Shown here: positions 1 to 4,784 of the stretch, one piece after another | Layout of the letters: every line of letters begins with the position of its first letter | How positions within the stretch are numbered: the stretch's first letter is position 1 | DNA from: Actinomycetota bacterium | GTDB lineage: Bacteria > Actinomycetota > Actinomycetes > S36-B12 | Direction: 5' to 3' | Assembly (NCBI GenBank): GCA_003506065.1 | Contig: DNXA01000070.1 | Location: 1-11,572 of the forward strand | DNA: 11,572 nucleotides | Made by a program: the position numbers and the translations under genes | Notes under the pieces: model-generated | Told to the model about the DNA's origin: nothing | Seen by the model: the letters and a program-made list of their open reading frames with translations, nothing else | Database searches by the model: none

Positions 1-1147
1 CCACCAGGTTCATGCCGTCCCGCAAGGGAGTGACGAGCATGACGTCAGCTGCCACGTACAAGGCCACGAGTTCCTCGCGGGTCAGCACGCGGTGCAAGTA
101 GTTGATCGGGTTGGCCCCGATCTGCGCTAGAGAGCCATTGAATCGCCCAACGAGAAGTTCAACCTCATCGCGGATCGTCTGGTACTCCCTGACATCGCCA
201 CGGGTGGGGACGGCGACTTGCACCAGCACTGTGCTGGATGGATCCAGCCGCTCAGATTCCAGGAGTTCGGCAAATGCCCGCAGGCGAATATCGATGCCTT
301 TGGTGTAGTCAAGGCGATCGACCCCGAGCATCAATGTGCGAGGGCCGCCAAGTTCGGCTCTAAGTTCCTTCGCCCTTTGCTGCACCGCTGGCTCGCGAGC
401 AAGTGCCGAGTACGCGTCGGCGTCAATCCCAATCGGGAACGCCGCAACCCGCACTTGGCGACCTTCAAACAGGATCTTGCCGTCTTGAACGCGCAAGCCA
501 AGAATTCGCTGGCACGCATCGATGAAATGCGAGGTGTCCTGCTGGGTCTGGAATCCGATGAGATCAGAGCCCAGAAGCCCTTGAAGAATCTGCGCTCTCC
601 AGGGAATCTGTGAGTACAGACTGGCGGGGGGGAAGGGAATGTGGAGGAAGAAACCGATGGTCAGATCCGGCCTGAGCTCGCGTAGATCAGCGGGGAGCAA
701 TTGCAGTTGGTAGTCATGCACCCACACCGTCGCCTTGTCACCAGCCAGCGACTGGACGCGATCGGCGAAGATGCGATTGACCCGACGATAGGCGTCGAAC
801 TGGTCACGGTGGAATTCAGGAGTGACGATCCCTGAGTGGTACAGCGGCCAGACCGCCGTGTTCGCGAAGCCTGCGTAGTAGAGCTGGTAATCGTCAGCAG
901 GGATTGAGACGGGTTCGAGTCGAGTGTTGCCCACATCGTCGAATGCGTTGGCATCCATGTCACCAGCACCCACCCACACAGATGAGCGAGTCCGCAGCAC
1001 CGGTTCAAGCGCACTGACCAGGCCACCAGGTGCTGCTTGCCAGCCGGCGACTTGGCCGTCGGGGTCGCCGTTCTCGTAGACCGGTTCAACGGGGAGTCGA
1101 TTTGCGACCACGATGAACTGGTTGCTGGTGTCTGCGGTATCCGTCAT
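1..1147 (-). CDS. otsA: Trehalose-6-phosphate synthase, GT20 (3' end outside window)
   Basis: Transfers glucose from UDP- or another NDP-glucose to glucose-6-phosphate to make trehalose-6-phosphate, the first step of OtsA/OtsB osmoprotectant synthesis in the cytoplasm. The minus strand reads 382 uninterrupted codons from ATG 1147 to the left edge. GT20 landmarks are in order: N-terminal ANRLPV (R17), PGGLVSAL (40-47), YAGFANTAVWPLYH (about 91-104), VHDYQL (D145), FFLHIPFPP (about 167-174), LGVDRLDYTKGI (R278, K283) and the acceptor/donor loop PLRDGMNLV (374-382). Only about the last 80-110 residues are missing, judging from the usual length near 460-500. An in-frame ATG at 1162 (MVAVL extension) is preceded by AGGA and is a possible alternative start; 1147 was preferred because the family begins close to the first beta strand. 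The C-run at about 623-630 does not break the frame. otsB is not in view. The identification is secure; the exact start is not. Confidence 0.96.
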   Translation of the reverse strand, partial: MTDTADTSNQFIVVANRLPVEPVYENGDPDGQVAGWQAAPGGLVSALEPVLRTRSSVWVGAGDMDANAFDDVGNTRLEPVSIPADDYQLYYAGFANTAVWPLYHSGIVTPEFHRDQFDAYRRVNRIFADRVQSLAGDKATVWVHDYQLQLLPADLRELRPDLTIGFFLHIPFPPASLYSQIPWRAQILQGLLGSDLIGFQTQQDTSHFIDACQRILGLRVQDGKILFEGRQVRVAAFPIGIDADAYSALAREPAVQQRAKELRAELGGPRTLMLGVDRLDYTKGIDIRLRAFAELLESERLDPSSTVLVQVAVPTRGDVREYQTIRDEVELLVGRFNGSLAQIGANPINYLHRVLTREELVALYVAADVMLVTPLRDGMNLV

Positions 1148-1241
1148 GAGTACAGCCACCATAACCGCATATTCCTGATCCAAATGAGGCGAGCAATAGG
1201 CGGATCAAACATCAGTATTGAATTGATGGAGATTGCATCGA

Positions 1242-1282
1242 GATTGGCGCGCAATCGCGACCGAACCGCGACACAGAGTGTC
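1242..1282. repeat. Three consecutive short inverted repeats between the SDR gene and otsA
   Basis: The 167-bp gap between the SDR stop and the otsA start holds GATTG-GCGCG-CAATC (1242-1256), TCGCG-N7-CGCGA (1255-1271) and GACAC-AGA-GTGTC (1270-1282), each sharing one or two bases with the next. They could terminate the SDR transcript or form an operator for otsA. The stems are only 5 bp and there is no T-tract, so a functional role is a guess. No convincing -35/-10 pair was seen for otsA. Confidence 0.3.
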
Positions 1283-1314
1283 CCCAGAGGTCGGGCAAGT
1301 GACGAGCGGAACGA

Positions 1315-2274
1315 TCAGCGATTGAAGGCGAAGGTCTCGTCAACCATCTGCTCGCTCAAAGTCCACAGCGCATCGGCTGTGTCGGGACTCAGGGCGTAGG
1401 CCTCCACTCCGCCCAGCGAATCAGTCTCGTTGATGCTCGCAACATTGCAGTCCTCGAGGAACCTTCCGCCAATCGCATCGGGTTCGGCCACGCAAGCAGC
1501 CCACACGGTTGTGGCAGCACCTTGCGGGACAGTCTTGAATTGCATCTGTGGCGCACCTGCAGGGGTGGCTGCCGCACGCATCGTCGCAATGAGCTCAGGA
1601 GTCACGTGACGACCGAGTTCTGTCTGGATGCCGCCCGGGTGCAGAGCAGTTGCTCTGATGCCCTTCTCATTCAGGCGGCTGTCGAGGGCGACTCCAAACA
1701 GGACATTGGCTGTCTTGGAGCGGCCGTAGGCCATCCAGGGATCGTAAGCAGTCGTTGCAAAGCCCGGATCTTCTAGACTTACGTCCGAACGACGATGAGC
1801 CGCTGAAGAGAGCAGCACGATGCGTCCGGGCGACTTGATGAGCGGGACAATCCGATTGACAAAGACGAAGTGGCCGAGGTGATTGGTGCCGAACTGCGTC
1901 TCGAAGCCATCTTTGGTGGTGCCATAGGGGCATGCCATTACGCCGGCGTTGGCAATCACGACATCGAATGCATCACCTCTTTCGAGGAGCTGATCGGCTC
2001 CCCGTCGAACACTCGCAAGCGAGGCGAGATCAACCTCGATCACCTCAAGTGATGCTCCGGGCTGAATGAATTCACGGACTGGTTCGAGCGCACGGTCAGC
2101 TTTGACCAAATCGCGCGCGGTGCCAACAACACTGGCGCCGTGAGCAAGGAGAGTGCGAGTCGTCTCGACTCCGAGGCCTGCGGAGACGCCAGTGACGAGG
2201 AAGCGCTGGCCAGTGAGATCAACACCTTCTAGGACATCGTCCGTGGTTGAACTGGCTGAGAATGCTGGGGACAT
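1315..2274 (-). CDS. Short-chain dehydrogenase/reductase (SDR), retinol-dehydrogenase-like
   Basis: A 319-aa NAD(P)-dependent oxidoreductase of the classical/extended SDR type; substrate unknown. The Rossmann glycine motif TGVSAGLG lies at residues 28-35, VDL at 81-83, the structural NAG at 109-111, and the catalytic tetrad is complete: N131, S156/S157 (LLSSAAH), Y183 and K187 (YGRSK), followed by HPGG (212-215). The long insertion between Ser and Tyr and the HPGGIQTEL segment resemble the retinol dehydrogenase/WWOX/protochlorophyllide-reductase-like branch. That branch is broad, so no specific reaction is claimed. The ATG at 2274 has no good Shine-Dalgarno sequence; a TAGGCT hexamer ends exactly 6 nt before it, which would fit a leaderless mRNA. 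It lies between a terminated lipoprotein gene and otsA on the same strand and may be its own transcription unit. Confidence 0.9.
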   Translation of the reverse strand: MSPAFSASSTTDDVLEGVDLTGQRFLVTGVSAGLGVETTRTLLAHGASVVGTARDLVKADRALEPVREFIQPGASLEVIEVDLASLASVRRGADQLLERGDAFDVVIANAGVMACPYGTTKDGFETQFGTNHLGHFVFVNRIVPLIKSPGRIVLLSSAAHRRSDVSLEDPGFATTAYDPWMAYGRSKTANVLFGVALDSRLNEKGIRATALHPGGIQTELGRHVTPELIATMRAAATPAGAPQMQFKTVPQGAATTVWAACVAEPDAIGGRFLEDCNVASINETDSLGGVEAYALSPDTADALWTLSEQMVDETFAFNR

Positions 2275-2280
2275 GCGGTG

Positions 2281-2286
2281 AGCCTA
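2281..2286 (-). promoter_or_regulatory. Possible -10 element for a leaderless SDR transcript
   Basis: The minus strand reads TAGGCT, six bases (CACCGC), then the ATG of the SDR gene. TANNNT ending 6 nt before the start codon is the geometry of leaderless actinobacterial promoters. No matching -35 hexamer is apparent; the place where one would sit is occupied by the inverted repeat at 2302-2324. Confidence 0.35.
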
Positions 2287-2301
2287 GGGCGGTAGCCGTG
2301 C

Positions 2302-2324
2302 TTCCTGAGGCATTCTCTCAGGAA
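2302..2324. repeat. Perfect 8-bp inverted repeat upstream of the SDR gene
   Basis: TTCCTGAG (2302-2309), a 7-nt spacer, CTCAGGAA (2317-2324). It sits where the -35 region of the proposed SDR promoter would be, 28-50 bp upstream of its ATG, so a dimeric repressor operator is one reading. The other is a second, weaker hairpin behind the main terminator of the lipoprotein gene. Sequence alone does not decide. Confidence 0.45.
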
Positions 2325-2327
2325 TGG

Positions 2328-2362
2328 GTGAGGGGGAGGCCACAGTGCGACCTCCCCCTCAC
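2328..2362 (-). terminator. Strong stem-loop terminator after the lipoprotein gene
   Basis: A perfect 12-bp stem: GTGAGGGGGAGG (2328-2339) pairs with CCTCCCCCTCAC (2351-2362) around an 11-nt loop. It begins 9 bases after the TAA of the minus-strand lipoprotein gene. There is no T-tract on either side, which is common for hairpin terminators of high-GC Gram-positives. It separates the lipoprotein gene from the SDR gene. Confidence 0.65.
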
Positions 2363-2371
2363 GAGCACTCC

Positions 2372-3631
2372 TTAGGACAGTGGAATCAGATCGCCGCAGG
2401 TTGCAGCTGCGTCAGGCACGAACTTTCCGTCCTTGACCTCCAAGAACCACTGGCACTTTGCTGGGTCGCCGTTGGGGGTGAGCCCAGGAGCGAAGGAGAC
2501 CGGAGCAATATTGAGCCCGGCTCCGTCGTAGTCCGTCACCGCCCGCAGGTTCGTGACGAAGTCATCTCGGTACGCACAAGGGCCAGCTTCCTGCAGGCCT
2601 CTGATGAACAGGTCTGCCGCGACATATCCAACTGAAGCGAAGGATGTCTCGGTGTTCAGTCCGGCTGCGTTCATTGCCTCGACATAGGAGGTGACAGCGG
2701 GGTCATCCAAGGTCAGCGGCTTGGTTCCGGAAGTCGCAGCGAGCGCGCCTTCAAGCACCTTGCCGGTCTTGGCAACCACATCTGGCGGCACGATGAGCGA
2801 CATCATCTTCGCCTTCATTGGGACACCCTGCTGATTGAGGGCCTGGAGCAGAGAGATGGCCGAGTCCACGAGTGAAATGGAATTGACGCTGTCCGCACCG
2901 GAGTTCTTGATCTTCAACGCCATTGAGGTTGCATCAAATGCTCCCAGCGGCATATCCAGGATTGTCGTGCCAACCTTCATTCCGACCTCAGGAACAGCGA
3001 CTGCCATCCCCTTTGCCGAGGCTGTTGCTCCGGGGGAGTTGTGCCCCACGATGGCCACGCTGGTACTGCCCGCCTCCTTCATGCGCAGGGGAGTGCTCGT
3101 CGATGCGAAACCGGAGTTGTAGGCACCGAACACTCCAAACACATTCGGATCAATGGAATATGCCGGTTGGATGGCCAAGCCAGTGACGGGCACGTTGCTC
3201 TGTCGCAGAGTCGTGAACATTGTGTCGACCTGTGAGGCGTGGAGCAGCCCGTACATCTTGTCCTGATCGATTGCCTTGTTCGCCACCGCGGACTGACGCG
3301 AGCCATCGCTCATGTCGTCGTACACCGTGGTCACGATCTTGCGGCCGTTCACCCCGCCCTTGGCATTCTCCTGCTCAAAGCGCAGTTGAGCCGCCTTGTC
3401 GAATTCAGCAAATGTGGCTGCTGCCGGGCCAGTATTCGGGAAGACAATGCCAACCTTGACCTGTGTCGCACTGACACCGGGAACAGCTGAGCAATCAAGA
3501 CCGCTTGGACTCTCGGTTGAATCACCTGCAGACGGAGTTGAACTGCTGCAAGCGGCAAGAAGCATGGCGGCACTCAAGCCTGCGATGAGTGCTGCTGCCT
3601 TGGTGTTCCTCTTGTGAGGTGATGCGTTCAC
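2372..3631 (-). CDS. Lipoprotein substrate-binding protein, branched-chain amino acid ABC type (Peripla_BP_6)
   Basis: A 419-aa extracytoplasmic solute-binding lipoprotein. The start chosen is GTG at 3631, preceded by an AAAGGGG ribosome site at a good distance; it gives a textbook lipoprotein signal with KR-rich n-region (residues 6-11), hydrophobic core and lipobox LAAC with the lipidated Cys at 28, then a Ser/Thr/Pro linker. The upstream in-frame extension to 3793 would bury the signal and cross the promoter region. The mature part follows the type I periplasmic-binding fold of LivJ-like proteins: VKVGIVFPNTGP opening strand, FEQENAKGGVNGRKI, VYDDMSD, then the second lobe with VAIVGHNSPGA. 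The ligand could be an amino acid, amide, urea or aromatic compound. No permease or ATPase gene lies beside it, so its transporter is encoded elsewhere. A hairpin terminator follows. Confidence 0.9.
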   Translation of the reverse strand: MNASPHKRNTKAAALIAGLSAAMLLAACSSSTPSAGDSTESPSGLDCSAVPGVSATQVKVGIVFPNTGPAAATFAEFDKAAQLRFEQENAKGGVNGRKIVTTVYDDMSDGSRQSAVANKAIDQDKMYGLLHASQVDTMFTTLRQSNVPVTGLAIQPAYSIDPNVFGVFGAYNSGFASTSTPLRMKEAGSTSVAIVGHNSPGATASAKGMAVAVPEVGMKVGTTILDMPLGAFDATSMALKIKNSGADSVNSISLVDSAISLLQALNQQGVPMKAKMMSLIVPPDVVAKTGKVLEGALAATSGTKPLTLDDPAVTSYVEAMNAAGLNTETSFASVGYVAADLFIRGLQEAGPCAYRDDFVTNLRAVTDYDGAGLNIAPVSFAPGLTPNGDPAKCQWFLEVKDGKFVPDAAATCGDLIPLS

Positions 3632-3643
3632 GGGGGATCCCCT

Positions 3644-3663
3644 TTCACAAACTTCAATGTGAA
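3644..3663. repeat. Inverted repeat TTCACA-N8-TGTGAA just upstream of the lipoprotein gene
   Basis: TTCACA (3644-3649) and TGTGAA (3658-3663) flank 8 bases. The left arm overlaps the ribosome-binding stretch of the lipoprotein gene (minus-strand GTG at 3631). The same hexamer makes up the three phased units at 3748-3775, so five copies occur in about 130 bp. It may be an accessory regulator site or an RNA hairpin covering the ribosome site. Confidence 0.45.
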
Positions 3664-3683
3664 TCCGCAATGAATTCCTTTTG

Positions 3684-3712
3684 AGTGTGCTCCTGCCGCA
3701 ATGGCAAGTCAA
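3684..3712 (-). promoter_or_regulatory. Tentative promoter of the lipoprotein gene
   Basis: The minus strand has TTGACT (3712-3707), a 17-nt spacer and CACACT (3689-3684). The -35 is good; the -10 matches only the A2, A4 and T6 positions. A start of transcription near 3677 would give a leader of about 45 nt carrying the ribosome site. The direct repeats at 3748-3775 would then lie upstream of the -35, as an activator site would. Confidence 0.35.
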
Positions 3713-3747
3713 ATGCCTTGCTACACAATCGTTATTGGCCCGATATT

Positions 3748-3775
3748 TGTGAATTGACTGTGAGGGGACTGTGAA
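3748..3775. repeat. Three direct repeats TGTGA(A/G) at exact 11-bp phasing in the divergent spacer
   Basis: TGTGA starts at 3748, 3759 and 3770. The second and third copies extend to GACTGTGA (3756-3763 and 3767-3774). Read on the minus strand the units are (T/C)TCACA with 11-bp spacing. Tandem 11-bp units of the GTTCACC or GTNAC-N6-GTNAC kind are the known binding layout of OmpR-family regulators of actinobacteria (PhoP, GlnR, MtrA). One helical turn per unit implies head-to-tail binding on one DNA face. Position suits control of the lipoprotein gene, the peroxidase gene, or both. Confidence 0.6.
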
Positions 3776-3781
3776 TAGCCA

Positions 3782-3810
3782 TTGACGAATCAATATAAGT
3801 TGTGCACAAT
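3782..3810 (+). promoter_or_regulatory. Promoter of the gpx-ohrR unit, probably leaderless
   Basis: TTGACG (3782-3787), 17-nt spacer, CACAAT (3805-3810), then six bases to the ATG at 3817. Transcription would start at or next to the A of ATG, and no Shine-Dalgarno sequence precedes that ATG. An alternative -10, TATAAG (3794-3799), is closer to consensus but lacks a -35; it too would leave a leader of only about 10 nt. Confidence 0.5.
3800..3809. promoter_or_regulatory. TTGTGCACAA palindrome on the gpx -10 region, candidate OhrR operator
   Basis: A perfect 10-bp palindrome covers the proposed -10 and ends 7 bp before the gpx ATG. A repressor bound here would block RNA polymerase. The half-site ACAA(T) is shared with the ACAATT half-sites known for OhrR operators, and an ohrR-like gene is the second gene of the unit, so autoregulation is a reasonable inference. 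Confidence 0.4.
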
Positions 3811-3816
3811 CTATTT

Positions 3817-4317
3817 ATGACTACTCCAAACTCGCTGCTTGAGCTCTCTTTCACTGACAATCACGGTGCGGTAGTGCCGCTCGCTGACTTCGCTGGGCAC
3901 CCGATGCTGATCGTGAACACTGCAAGCAAGTGCGGATTGACTCCGCAGCTGGAGGGCATTCAGAAGTTGTACGACGAGTTCTCGCCGCAAGGGCTGGTTG
4001 TCATTGGATTCCCGTGTGATCAGTTCGCGCACCAGGAGCCGGGCGATGACTCGCAGATAGAGGAGTTCTGCCAGCTCAATTACGGAGTCAGTTTCCCGCT
4101 CTCAACCAAAGTTGATGTGAATGGCAAGAACACCCACCCAGTGTTCGCCTTTCTCAAGGAGCGTTCCAGCGGAATACTGGGCTCCTCGATCAAGTGGAAT
4201 TTCACAAAATTCCTTGTCTCCCCAGATGGCGCCACGATCAAGCGCTTCGCCCCGAAAACGACTCCTGATGCCATTCGCGCAGATGTCGAGTCGATGCTGC
4301 CAGAATCGGCTTCGTGA
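3817..4317 (+). CDS. Glutathione-peroxidase-family thiol peroxidase
   Basis: A 166-aa cytosolic peroxidase that reduces hydroperoxides to alcohols. The catalytic tetrad is complete: peroxidatic C39 (NTASKCGLTPQ), Q73 (HQEPG), W127 and N128 (KWNFTKFLV). The second signature GFPCDQF lies at 64-70 and a further Cys, C85 (EFCQLNYGVSFP), is at the resolving-Cys position of plant, yeast and bacterial non-seleno enzymes. By analogy with those enzymes it probably uses thioredoxin or a mycothiol-linked donor rather than glutathione. A Cys codon, not UGA, is at the active site. ATG 3817 was chosen over GTG 3802 because the protein family starts here and because the likely -10 overlaps 3802. Its stop overlaps the start of the next gene (GTGA, 4314-4317), so the two are translationally coupled. 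Confidence 0.93.
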   Translation: MTTPNSLLELSFTDNHGAVVPLADFAGHPMLIVNTASKCGLTPQLEGIQKLYDEFSPQGLVVIGFPCDQFAHQEPGDDSQIEEFCQLNYGVSFPLSTKVDVNGKNTHPVFAFLKERSSGILGSSIKWNFTKFLVSPDGATIKRFAPKTTPDAIRADVESMLPESAS

Positions 4318-4784
4318 CCAAGCCTGCAGCCCCTGATCCGACTCTTCTGCTCGACAACCAGTTGTGCTTCATGATCTACCGCCTCCAGCGAAGCATCACC
4401 GATCGCTACCGCCCAATCCTGGCCGAGATCGGGCTCACCTATCCGCAGTACCTCGTGATGCTTGCCCTGTGGGAATCAAGGCGACTGACCGTGAGCCAAT
4501 TGGGGGACAGGCTGAGTCTGGACAGCGGCACTCTTTCGCCTCTGCTCAAGAGGCTGGAGACCGCCGCATTCATTCAGCGCAAGCGATCCACAGTTGACGA
4601 GCGGTTGGTCGAGATTTCACTGACCGCTCGCGGCCGGGCGCTGCGCAGACAGGCACTGGCAGTGCCGCCAGCGATTGGCGAATGCTTCGCCTCGAGTGCC
4701 GACGAGTACTGGGCACTGCGGCATCAACTCTCCTCGCTGCTTGAGCGAGTGGAAACAGCCAATGCTGCAGATCAGGCTGGCTGA
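4314..4784 (+). CDS. MarR-family regulator of OhrR type, organic hydroperoxide sensor
   Basis: A 156-aa winged-helix dimeric repressor. The N-terminus LDNQLCFMIYRLQRSITDRY carries the OhrR signature: reactive C18 with Y22 and Y32 at +4 and +14, the same spacing as C15/Y19/Y29 of Bacillus subtilis OhrR, where the tyrosines stabilise the oxidised Cys. The hallmark GLTYPQYLVMLALWE follows at about 40-54, then the recognition helix region LSLDSGTLSPLLKRLE (about 67-82) and the wing with DERLVEISLTARG. Only C18 is present as a redox Cys, so it should be a 1-Cys OhrR needing an external thiol for full inactivation. GTG 4314 overlaps the gpx stop by 4 bp. The product likely represses its own unit, perhaps through the palindrome at 3800-3809. 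The usual ohr (OsmC-family) partner is replaced by a GPx. Confidence 0.9.
   Translation: MTKPAAPDPTLLLDNQLCFMIYRLQRSITDRYRPILAEIGLTYPQYLVMLALWESRRLTVSQLGDRLSLDSGTLSPLLKRLETAAFIQRKRSTVDERLVEISLTARGRALRRQALAVPPAIGECFASSADEYWALRHQLSSLLERVETANAADQAG

Noticed and set aside
623..633. Possible frameshift at a G/C homopolymer in otsA
   Set aside because: The otsA frame passes through intact and gives the expected HIPFPP motif.
661..1089. 142-codon minus-strand frame within otsA
   Set aside because: Out of frame with the clear otsA reading, Ser/Thr/Arg-rich shadow.
3644..3663. CRP-type binding site
   Set aside because: CRP sites read TGTGA-N6-TCACA; here the arms are in the opposite order (TTCACA-N8-TGTGAA).
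3632..3793. Longer N-terminus for the lipoprotein gene
   Set aside because: It would put 54 polar, Cys/Arg-rich residues before the lipoprotein signal and translate the promoter and repeat region; GTG 3631 has a good ribosome site.
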